Assembly (NCBI GenBank): GCA_947493495.1
Contig: CANLRN010000009.1
Location: 42,266-106,265, forward strand
Length of the DNA stretch: 64,000 nt
Reading direction: 5' to 3'
Origin: an uncultured Aquimarina sp.
GTDB lineage: Bacteria > Bacteroidota > Bacteroidia > Flavobacteriales > Flavobacteriaceae
The notes under the pieces are model-generated. The model had not been told where the DNA came from. It ran no database searches and worked only from the letters and a program-made list of their open reading frames with translations. The position numbers and the translations under genes were made by a program. This document shows positions 43,923-52,482 of the stretch, in pieces (within the stretch, counting starts at the first letter, position 1; every line of letters starts with the position of its first letter).

Positions 43923-46900
43923 ATGAAAAATCAATACTACTACATCTTCTTATTTTTACTATTTACAACTATCAGCAATGCTCAATACAAATATGATAAA
44001 CTATGGGCTAAAGTAGAAAATCTAGAACTAGAAGGAAAAACGAAATCTGCGTCAGAAAGAATTGATTATATTTTTAAAAATGCTAAAAAAGATAATAATG
44101 ACCCTCAACTCATCAAATCTTTTTTTTATAAAGCTAAATATGAATTGTTATTAAAAGAAGATGCGGATGACTTTGTATATGAACTGCTAAAATCAGAAAT
44201 TAAAAATAGTTCTTTCCCAATTCGGAATATTTTAGAATCAATTCTTGCTAAAAATTTAGAAAATTACCTAGATAATCAAGCTTATAAAATTAGAAATAGA
44301 ACCACTACAGACAGCACAATCTCGAGAGATTATAGAACATGGGACATCAACACCTTAAAATTTAGAATACACCAACATTATCAAAATTCTCTCAAAGAAC
44401 AAAGAAAACTAAGTAAAATTAAGGATACAGTATTTTCCGAAATCTTAGTTTATGGAGATAATGATCAGCATTATAAAAACACTCTATATGATCTCTTAAC
44501 CAATAGAGCATTAAGCTTTTATGATTCCAATAATTACTATAGTATTAAGAAAAATAATTTTAGTATCAAACCAGCACATTATGCAATTCCATCTGTATTT
44601 AAAAACTATACTTTAAAAAAATTAGATTCTTTTTCTACAATAAAAAGTGCTTTACAAATATTTCAAAACTTAGAAAGAATTCACGCCATAAGAAATGATG
44701 ATTTATCATTAGTCATGACTGCTTTAGAAAGACTCCGATTTTTACAAAGAAAAAAGCCAGCAGCTCAAGATCTATATCTCAATGCATTAAAAAAATTATA
44801 CATACAATACACTAAAGAATCAAAGGCTCAAATTGGTTTGCAGCTTGCACAATATTATCAAAAAAACATGAACCTGGAAAAACATCCAGATTACAATGAA
44901 AAAGCCCTACAATTATCTTATGAAATTTATAAAGAATTCCCTAACACAGTTTTAGGAATAGAAACTGATAAACTAATTAGATCAATTACTAATCCTCATC
45001 TAAATATAACATCAGAAGGATTTATAATTCCTAACAAACCGAGTAGAGCCCTTATCGAGTATAAAAACATAGACAGCATTCATCTATCTTTTTATAGAAT
45101 ACCCATTCGTTATTATGGTATTCAGGATGGTTATTATAATATAGATTCACTACTTACTGTTTTTACTAAAACACATACAGCTATTCAAAAAGTGGCATAT
45201 GCATTACCCAAAAACAAATACCATGTAAACAGAACTACAGAAATAATCTTACCAAAATTAGCGTCTGGAAAATACTTAATCGTTACACAAAAGGATCCAA
45301 ACAAGCCGTTTAAAAATTCAATTTACGGTATCAACTATATACAATCAACAACATTAGCACTCGTTACTAAATCTACAGATAAAAAAAACACCTATCAAGT
45401 AGTAAATAGATCAAGTGGTATACCTATAGTCAAAGCAAAAATTGCAGTAGCTGATAATCGGACAGAAAGCCCTTTCTATAGAAAATTAATTACCGACTCT
45501 CAGGGAGAGGCAAGTATTTCTCTAGGAAAAAAATCACATTCTTTTAATACCTTAATATGTCATAATAAAGATTCTCTTTTTATTCAAACATATCTAGATC
45601 AGTTCTATCCCCGATCAAATTATAATCACACTAAAGATGAATTTAAAGCTAAAGCTTCTCTTTTTACGGATAGAAGTATCTATCGCCCTGGACAAAAAGT
45701 ATATTTTAAAGGAGTACTCACACAACTCAAAAAAAATAAATCAACCCCTGTAGTAGATGAATATGTTACTATTACTTTATATGACGCTAACAATCAAGAA
45801 GTAAAAGAACTGAGACTACTAACTAATGAATTTGGATCGGTTCATGGCGAATTCATCTTGCCTTCTACTGGATTGAACGGAGCATATACCATTGAAATCG
45901 ATGAAGATTATGAAGAAGACTCTGATTTTTGGGACGATGTAGATTTTCAGTACCACGAACATGAAATTCTGGTAGAAGAATACAAGCGTCCTAAATTCGA
46001 AATTAACTTTGATAAAATAACAGAAGCTTATACCTTCAATGATTCTATACATGTAAGAGGCAATGCTAAAGCTTTTTTTGGAGGTAATATATCCAATGCC
46101 TCTGTAAAGTATTCTATAAAACGTGAAAAAAAACACTTTTATGACCCTTCTTTTACTACAGAAGAAGTTATCATATATGATGAAATCATTACAGATCAAA
46201 AAGGTAATTTCGATATTATATTTAAAGCCACTCCAGATCATAGATCAAAGCCTAAAGACAGACATACCTATACCTATGAAATAGAAGTAGAGATTACAGA
46301 TATCAATGGAGAAACAAGAAACAAAACCCAGGAAATCAATATTGGATATCATAGTCTTGTTACTCAATTAATGATGCAGACAAATATTAGTACAGACAGT
46401 AATGATGCAGCTGTATTCATTGATATTAATAATCTTAATCATGTTCCAATCCCTGGCAAAGGAAAACTGAGTATCTATAAACAAAAACATCCTACTAGAA
46501 TCATAAGAAAAAGGCCTTGGGCTATTCCTACTATTCAAACAATCTCTGAAGAAACCTTTATAGCTTTATTTCCTAATGATGCATATACTACAGAAAACAA
46601 AACCATACTTGATAAACAAAAACCTATTGTCATATATTCTGTAGATACTAATAAAAACACTAAAGTAGTATTAGAAGATATATCTAATTGGGAGGAAGGA
46701 ACATATATAGCAAAGTTTCATGTTAAAGATAAATACGGATATGATAGTACTACAAAACAGCAATTTACGGTTACCAATCCTATTAAAAACTTTCTTTCAG
46801 ATAATCGCATATTTGATATAAAAATCAATGATCGTAATGTAGATTCTAAAAACATACTAGAAATTGAAGCACGTACTGCTGCAAAATCATTATTTGTAAC

Positions 46901-49900
46901 TATCGAAGCTTTTCAGAAAAACAAGAGAATATATCATGATGTCATTGAAATCACATCAGGAAAACAAGTAATCCCCTTACTATTAAAACAAAAAAGGGAT
47001 CGGGTAGATATACAAGTATCATATGTAAAATATAATTGTATTTGGGTAGAAAAAACTGGGTATGATTTCCCAAAGGAATCAATTGACACAAAACTAGCCA
47101 TACAATTAGAAACTTTCAGAAATAAAATAGAACCAGGGGAAAATGAAACCTGGAAACTAAAAATATTAAACACTTCAGGAACTCCATCTTCTGCCGAAGT
47201 TTTGGCTTCAATGTATGATCAATCATTAGATTCATTTAAAGAACATCAGTGGGGAAATAATATCAAAATCCAGAACTATGAACCGTCCTACTATAATATA
47301 CTCCCCAATATCGATATCAATATATCTTTTCAGAATAGTTATACCTGGATTAAAAATCTAACTAAATTATGGTATAAAGAAAAAAATAGCACCCGTACCA
47401 ACATTAATTCATTTGGTTTTAATTTCATAAACCATGAAGGTAGTCAAAGAAGGTATCTTAATACACTAAATTATCACTACAATATAAAAGAATCTAAAGG
47501 GGGTAAAAAATTAAAAGTTGCGGGAGGTACTATTTCAGGAATTGTAACTGATAAAGCTGGACTTCCATTACCAGGAGTAAACATTATCATTAAAGGAACC
47601 AATCGAGGAACAGTAACAGATTTTGATGGATTATTTACAATTGAAGCCAATAAAAATGACATTTTGATTTTTTCTTATATTGGTTTTGTATCCTCAGAAG
47701 CCAAAATTAACAATAATAAAGCTACTATCATTATGAAAGAGGATGCTGCTCACCTAGATGAAGTTGTTGTTGTAGGCTATGGGACTACACAGAAAAGATC
47801 ATTGACAGCAGCAATTACTACTGTTTCATCACAAGAAGTCAATAGCGAATTTAATCAGTTATTAAATGGTAAAGTTGCGGGTGTAAGAATTGTCAATGCA
47901 AAAGGAGTACCTGGAGCTTCATCAATTATTAAAATAAGAGGATACAATTCTGCAGGAAAAAACAAACCATTAGTTATTATTGATGGTGTTCCAAAACTCA
48001 AAGGTTTAGAATCCATAGCTACTCAAGATATTGTAGATCTACAAATATTAAAAGGTGATGCTGCCATTAAAATATATGGACATAAAGCGAGTAATGGCGC
48101 TGTCATTATTACTACTAAAAAAGGAATTGAAGAGCTTCAAAAAATAGTTCCTAGAAAAAACTTAAAAGAAACAGCTTTTTTCTTTCCTCAATTACAAACG
48201 GATAAAAAAGGAAATGTAAGTTTCAATTTCACATCTCCAGAAACTTTGACTAAATGGAAATTTCAGGCATTTGCTTATGATAAACAATTAAACTCTAGAT
48301 TAATTCAGAGTGAAGTTATTACTCAGAAGGAATTGAGTGTAACTCCTAATCCTCCCCGTTTTTTACGAGAAGGGGATACGATTTCATTATCAGCAAAAAT
48401 CACCAATCTAAATATCAAAAAAATGAATGGCTTAGTATCATTACAACTAATTGATGAAATTTCTCAGAAAAATTTACAATCACTTATTATAGATAGTAAA
48501 GAGGTTCAACATTTTACTGCTGATGCCAGACAAAACACCTCTGTTAATTGGAAAATTTATGTGCCAGAAAACATACAAGCCATACGATATACTATTATTG
48601 CTAAAGCTGGTAAATTTAGTGATGGTGAGGAAAGTATACTACCCGTATTATCCAATAACATATTAGTAACCGAAAGCATTCCTATCTGGGTAAGATCAGG
48701 AGAAAAAAAGACGTATGGATTCGATAAGATGGTAAAACAAGCTTCTACAACCCAAAAAAACCATCAACTCACCATTGAATATACTACAAACCCTGCTTGG
48801 TTTGCTATCAAATCTCTACCTTATCTTATGGAATTCCCCTATGAATGTGCAGAACAAACTTTTGCAAGATATTATAGTAATGAGATTGCAACACATATAC
48901 TGAATAGTAATCCTAAAATTAAAACTGTGTTCGATACTTGGAAAAAAAATGATCAATTAGTCTCTAACTTAGAAAAGAATAAAGAACTAAAAAATATACT
49001 GATCCAAGAAACACCTTGGTTGCGACAGGCTCAGAGCGAAAAAGAGCAACAAACACGATTAACAGAATTGTTTGACCTTGTAAAGATCTCCTCAAAGCAA
49101 GAAGATATTCTAAGAAAACTAAAACAAATGCAGGATCCATCCGGAGGATTTCCTTGGTTTAGTGGTGGTAATCCAAACAAATATATTACCAGACATCTTG
49201 TTTCTGGATTAGGACATTTAAAAAAACTAAACATTGATTCAGAGAACATGTATACTACCAATATTATTGCAAAAAAAGCAATTGCATATCTGGACATTAA
49301 ATATCTGGAAAATTTTAATTATCAATTATTAACTAAAGGAATTTATCATTTTACAAATGATGATTTACACTACTTCTATGCGCGAAGTTTTTGGGAAGAA
49401 AAATACCCTATACGCCAAAAAATTAAAAATATTTACGATAAGTATATCCCTAAAAAAACTGAAGAATGGTTGCACACAAAACTATTTAACAAAACAATAC
49501 TTGCTTTAATATTACACCGATATGGTGATCAAAAAATAGCAAAGGATATACTTACTACTTTAGAAGAAAATGCAGTGCAATCTACTAAGAATGGGATGTA
49601 TTGGAAAGAAAATAAAGCCGGTTGGTATTGGTATCAATCTCCTATTGAAACCCAAGCGCTTATTATAGAAGCATTTTCAGAAATCAATAATAATCCTAAA
49701 ATTATTGATGAACTTAAAATCTGGTTACTAAAAAACAAACAATTACAGAGTTGGAGTACTACCAAGTCAACAACTGAAGCTATTTATGCATTACTATTAC
49801 AAGGTAGTGATTGGTTATCTGCAGAAAATACAGTACAGATAAATTTTGGTAATGAGCTAAAAACATCAAGTACCATACAATTTAATACTACAGAAGCTGG

Positions 49901-50474
49901 AACAGGCTACCTAAAAAAACAATGGAACAAAAAAGATATCACCCCAGAGATGTCTCATATTACAGTGCAGAATACCAGTACAGTTTCTCAATATGGTGGA
50001 TACTACTGGCAGTATTTCGAAAAGCTTGATAAGATAAGAACTCCATTAGAACATACTATTTTGATAAAAAAGGAATTGTTTTTAAAACAAAAATCAAAAG
50101 AAGGAACTGTCTTAAAAAACATTAATACACATCAAACATTAACAATAGGAGATCTGGTTACTGTCAGAATTGAGTTAAATATAAAAAATGATTTTGAGTT
50201 TGTACATATGAAAGACATGCGAGCCTCTGGATTGGAACCCATCAATGTATTGTCTCAATACAAATATCAAGATGGATTAGGGTATTATGAAAGTACTATA
50301 GATGCTGCAACTAATTTCTTCTTTGACTACTTACCAAAAGGAGTCTATGTTTTTGAATATGACCTAAGAGTAAATAACAAAGGTGATTTCTCTAATGGGA
50401 TTACTACCATACAGAGTATGTATGCTCCAGAGTTTAGTAGTCACTCAGAAGGTGTTCGTATACAAATCAAATAA
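43923..50474 (+). CDS. Alpha-2-macroglobulin family protein with inserted SusC-type carboxypeptidase-regulatory-like + TonB plug module (paralog 2)
   Basis: Same A2M architecture as paralog 1 (TDRSIYRPGQKVYFKG, KNLKETAFFFPQL, ECAEQTF) plus aa 1201-1401 GGTISGIVTDKAGLPLPGVNIIIKGTNRGTVTDFDG...VVVVGYGTTQKRSL...VIIDGVPK...NGAVIITTKKG; 2183 aa single ORF. Confidence 0.93.
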   Translation: MKNQYYYIFLFLLFTTISNAQYKYDKLWAKVENLELEGKTKSASERIDYIFKNAKKDNNDPQLIKSFFYKAKYELLLKEDADDFVYELLKSEIKNSSFPIRNILESILAKNLENYLDNQAYKIRNRTTTDSTISRDYRTWDINTLKFRIHQHYQNSLKEQRKLSKIKDTVFSEILVYGDNDQHYKNTLYDLLTNRALSFYDSNNYYSIKKNNFSIKPAHYAIPSVFKNYTLKKLDSFSTIKSALQIFQNLERIHAIRNDDLSLVMTALERLRFLQRKKPAAQDLYLNALKKLYIQYTKESKAQIGLQLAQYYQKNMNLEKHPDYNEKALQLSYEIYKEFPNTVLGIETDKLIRSITNPHLNITSEGFIIPNKPSRALIEYKNIDSIHLSFYRIPIRYYGIQDGYYNIDSLLTVFTKTHTAIQKVAYALPKNKYHVNRTTEIILPKLASGKYLIVTQKDPNKPFKNSIYGINYIQSTTLALVTKSTDKKNTYQVVNRSSGIPIVKAKIAVADNRTESPFYRKLITDSQGEASISLGKKSHSFNTLICHNKDSLFIQTYLDQFYPRSNYNHTKDEFKAKASLFTDRSIYRPGQKVYFKGVLTQLKKNKSTPVVDEYVTITLYDANNQEVKELRLLTNEFGSVHGEFILPSTGLNGAYTIEIDEDYEEDSDFWDDVDFQYHEHEILVEEYKRPKFEINFDKITEAYTFNDSIHVRGNAKAFFGGNISNASVKYSIKREKKHFYDPSFTTEEVIIYDEIITDQKGNFDIIFKATPDHRSKPKDRHTYTYEIEVEITDINGETRNKTQEINIGYHSLVTQLMMQTNISTDSNDAAVFIDINNLNHVPIPGKGKLSIYKQKHPTRIIRKRPWAIPTIQTISEETFIALFPNDAYTTENKTILDKQKPIVIYSVDTNKNTKVVLEDISNWEEGTYIAKFHVKDKYGYDSTTKQQFTVTNPIKNFLSDNRIFDIKINDRNVDSKNILEIEARTAAKSLFVTIEAFQKNKRIYHDVIEITSGKQVIPLLLKQKRDRVDIQVSYVKYNCIWVEKTGYDFPKESIDTKLAIQLETFRNKIEPGENETWKLKILNTSGTPSSAEVLASMYDQSLDSFKEHQWGNNIKIQNYEPSYYNILPNIDINISFQNSYTWIKNLTKLWYKEKNSTRTNINSFGFNFINHEGSQRRYLNTLNYHYNIKESKGGKKLKVAGGTISGIVTDKAGLPLPGVNIIIKGTNRGTVTDFDGLFTIEANKNDILIFSYIGFVSSEAKINNNKATIIMKEDAAHLDEVVVVGYGTTQKRSLTAAITTVSSQEVNSEFNQLLNGKVAGVRIVNAKGVPGASSIIKIRGYNSAGKNKPLVIIDGVPKLKGLESIATQDIVDLQILKGDAAIKIYGHKASNGAVIITTKKGIEELQKIVPRKNLKETAFFFPQLQTDKKGNVSFNFTSPETLTKWKFQAFAYDKQLNSRLIQSEVITQKELSVTPNPPRFLREGDTISLSAKITNLNIKKMNGLVSLQLIDEISQKNLQSLIIDSKEVQHFTADARQNTSVNWKIYVPENIQAIRYTIIAKAGKFSDGEESILPVLSNNILVTESIPIWVRSGEKKTYGFDKMVKQASTTQKNHQLTIEYTTNPAWFAIKSLPYLMEFPYECAEQTFARYYSNEIATHILNSNPKIKTVFDTWKKNDQLVSNLEKNKELKNILIQETPWLRQAQSEKEQQTRLTELFDLVKISSKQEDILRKLKQMQDPSGGFPWFSGGNPNKYITRHLVSGLGHLKKLNIDSENMYTTNIIAKKAIAYLDIKYLENFNYQLLTKGIYHFTNDDLHYFYARSFWEEKYPIRQKIKNIYDKYIPKKTEEWLHTKLFNKTILALILHRYGDQKIAKDILTTLEENAVQSTKNGMYWKENKAGWYWYQSPIETQALIIEAFSEINNNPKIIDELKIWLLKNKQLQSWSTTKSTTEAIYALLLQGSDWLSAENTVQINFGNELKTSSTIQFNTTEAGTGYLKKQWNKKDITPEMSHITVQNTSTVSQYGGYYWQYFEKLDKIRTPLEHTILIKKELFLKQKSKEGTVLKNINTHQTLTIGDLVTVRIELNIKNDFEFVHMKDMRASGLEPINVLSQYKYQDGLGYYESTIDAATNFFFDYLPKGVYVFEYDLRVNNKGDFSNGITTIQSMYAPEFSSHSEGVRIQIK
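47523..48125 (+). other. Captured SusC N-terminal module (peptidase-regulatory-like domain + TonB plug) inside A2M paralog 2
   Basis: Sequence matches the N-terminal region pattern of the two SusC proteins in this window; no barrel follows, A2M domain resumes immediately. Confidence 0.9.
48846..48857 (+). other. Thioester motif C-A-E-Q of A2M paralog 2 (codons 1642-1645)
   Basis: tgt gca gaa caa, in frame. Confidence 0.9.
50202..50456 (+). repeat. 255-bp direct repeat copy B (3' end of A2M paralog 2)
   Basis: See 43364-43618. Confidence 0.95.
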
Positions 50475-50485
50475 CTAGAACTACT

Positions 50486-50527
50486 AAGCCTCATAGATTT
50501 CTATAAGCTGTGAGGCTTCCTTTTTTA
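50486..50527 (+). terminator. Rho-independent terminator after A2M paralog 2
   Basis: AAGCCTCA...TGAGGCTT followed by CCTTTTTT. Confidence 0.85.
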
Positions 50528-50759
50528 TAAAATTTCAGCTAGTTCCAGTACATATTTAATTCTTAACAAATATAATTTCCTGAATTCTGGCCTTGTTTTT
50601 ATGAAATCGCTGATCCTTCAAATCCTGAACTTATAACATTTTTATAAATTGAGCAGATAGTTCTCTCTTATAGATAACGAAGTACATCTCTACCTCCACA
50701 TACATATTCGATTGTGTTAATGATAAGCAAGTGAACTCGATATGGTAGTTCGTTGTACA

Positions 50760-51308
50760 TTAGTCCCATGAAGAAAGACCGATGATCTCTCCGTTTGGCC
50801 CCTCGAAAAATGTGTATTTGTCGCGAGCATAGTTCTCATTTTCTAACTTATACCCCTCTTCTTTCAACTTATCCCCGATCGGACCGATGTCATTAACCTT
50901 AAGCATGAAATGATTGTGATTGGTATTTCCGACCGGCCCTATTGTATGCAAAAATTCTGGTGCTGTAACTGATAGACCAATCTTTAGGTCATTTGACTTC
51001 AATTTCATAACTAGCATTCCTTCAAGTCCCGGACCATGAAGAACCTCAGCTTCAGACAATTGAAAACCTAGAATCTCACGATACAGTTTCAGGCTTTTCT
51101 CGAGTTCGAGTACATGAACGGTGATGTATCGCAAACCAGTAACTCTGGCCTGTGATTTGCTTTCTTTATCTACAACTGACGAATCTGAATTTTGAGCAAA
51201 ACTATGCATTGTGCCTGCAAGGATAAATGCTACCAATAGACAACATCTGTAAATGGAGTTAGCCCCAGTGTTGTTTTTTTTTCTGCTCATACTACTATTA
51301 ATTTTCAT
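50760..51308 (-). CDS. Secreted VOC/glyoxalase-superfamily protein
   Basis: Signal peptide (LLVAFILAGTMHSFAQ) then GLRYITVHVLELEKSLKLYREILGFQLSEAEV ... YTFFEGPNGEIIGL. Confidence 0.85.
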   Translation of the reverse strand: MKINSSMSRKKNNTGANSIYRCCLLVAFILAGTMHSFAQNSDSSVVDKESKSQARVTGLRYITVHVLELEKSLKLYREILGFQLSEAEVLHGPGLEGMLVMKLKSNDLKIGLSVTAPEFLHTIGPVGNTNHNHFMLKVNDIGPIGDKLKEEGYKLENENYARDKYTFFEGPNGEIIGLSSWD

Positions 51309-51340
51309 AATAAATCTCGTAAAAAAATGATTTCGGTAAA

Positions 51341-51361
51341 ACTATCATAATTTATGATAGT
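51341..51361. promoter_or_regulatory. Inverted repeat ACTATCATA-ATT-TATGATAGT 33 bp upstream of the VOC gene
   Basis: Perfect 9-bp arms. Confidence 0.45.
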
Positions 51362-51636
51362 GCACAAAAAATCATAGAAAAAATCAAAATTTCTACTTTT
51401 TTAAGTCTAATATGAAACTATAAAATTCAGAGGGCGTAAACAGAATTCAATTTATTTGTGCTTGAATCTTGCTTTAAAAAATGTAGAGAAACTACCGTGG
51501 AAGAGCTTATTGAGAAAAAAGAGTCAAAGAACTCAAACAAGATTTTGGTACAGATAACTTATGTTTAAAAGACTTTTTGGCAACCGAAGTAACACTAATT
51601 TTTGTGATGATAGTCTACATTTAACCCGTTTTATCA

Positions 51637-51767
51637 ATGTCGTTAAGTTAAGCTTTATCATTGTCAGTCTGAGCTTATCGAAGACCATCCTAAACTTCGT
51701 TTTTGATTCCACTTCGACAGACTCAGTGTGACAAAATCGATGTTTTTTGAGCTTAACTTAACGACAT
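51637..51767. mobile_element. MITE-like element, 131 bp, 18-bp perfect terminal inverted repeats (ATGTCGTTAAGTTAAGCT/AGCTTAACTTAACGACAT) with further internal inverted repeat
   Basis: TIRs read directly; internal TGTCAGTCTGAGCTTATCGAAG / CTTCGACAGACTCAGTGTGACA; flanked by cccgttttat / cccggtttat. Confidence 0.7.
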
Positions 51768-51852
51768 AGCCCGGTTTATGCGATGCTACGCTGAAATGAA
51801 GAAAACATCAGTGTTTATTACATTTGAAAGCTTCTTGACGAAGTCCTAACGT

Positions 51853-52001
51853 ATTCCATCTAACTAAATTTTAATACGCTGATTGTAAGGTTGTTTCACA
51901 ATCTTCTTTTTCTTTTTTTCATTGCCAAAAAAAGAAACAAAAAAGTCTAGTCTTATGAAATTTTATCTAAAAATTTTATGCTCTCGCTAAATTAAATTAA
52001 A
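51853..52001. repeat. 149-bp dispersed repeat copy 1 (3 mismatches versus 63852-64000)
   Basis: attccatctaactaaattttaat...gctctcgctaaattaaattaaa in both. Confidence 0.95.
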
Positions 52002-52052
52002 ACAGTATCGAAAATTGTAAACCTAGCCTTTATCTAACCATACGGCTGCGAA

Positions 52053-52073
52053 TAAGAGTAACTACTACTCTTA
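52053..52073. repeat. Small inverted repeat TAAGAGTA-ACTAC-TACTCTTA
   Basis: Perfect 8-bp arms. Confidence 0.5.
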
Positions 52074-52099
52074 AGAAATTTAATTTTTACGCTCCGTTT

Positions 52100-52260
52100 A
52101 TACGATTTGTGATTAAAAAATTCGTATAAATTCATTGAATTATTTTTTCTTTATGCAAGGCAAAAAAATCAAGCATAGCTATAGCTACGGTTTATTTTTT
52201 AAACGAAGTAGAAAGGAAAAAGAAACGATGAATATGCGAAATTTTTAGTTATAAATCGTA
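52100..52260. repeat. Hairpin-type intergenic repeat element, copy 2 (161 bp; ATACGATTT/AAATCGTAT ends, apex region ATAGCTATAGCTA)
   Basis: Reverse complement aligns end-to-end with 43664-43826. Confidence 0.85.
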
Positions 52261-52415
52261 TTATTTCATTTTTAACGATAAAATTTCAATAGGACAATTT
52301 GAAACGTAGAAGCTGCTTACCAGTTAGAAACTTTATGTTACAGTGAAACAATGTCTATGAATGCGGGTTAAAATATCATTATTATGTCAATTAACAGAAA
52401 ATGAAACTTTTACCT

Positions 52416-52441
52416 AATTTAAACAAACGTTTGTTTAAATT
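52416..52441. promoter_or_regulatory. 26-bp perfect palindrome AATTTAAACAAACGTTTGTTTAAATT (operator candidate)
   Basis: Read directly; 42 bp upstream of the 52483 ATG; central CG. Confidence 0.65.
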
Positions 52442-52482
52442 ATTTTGTATATTACACTAGTTAACACATAAAAGAATAAATT

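Noticed and set aside
43923-50474. Annotation as a TonB-dependent receptor
   Set aside because: A plug-like module is present but there is no beta-barrel; the remainder is a full alpha-2-macroglobulin.
51440-51620. Possible gene remnant in the intergenic region (e.g. ...CFKKCRETTVEELIEKKESKNSNK)
   Set aside because: Only a short open stretch, no recognisable family, no start context; cannot be supported.
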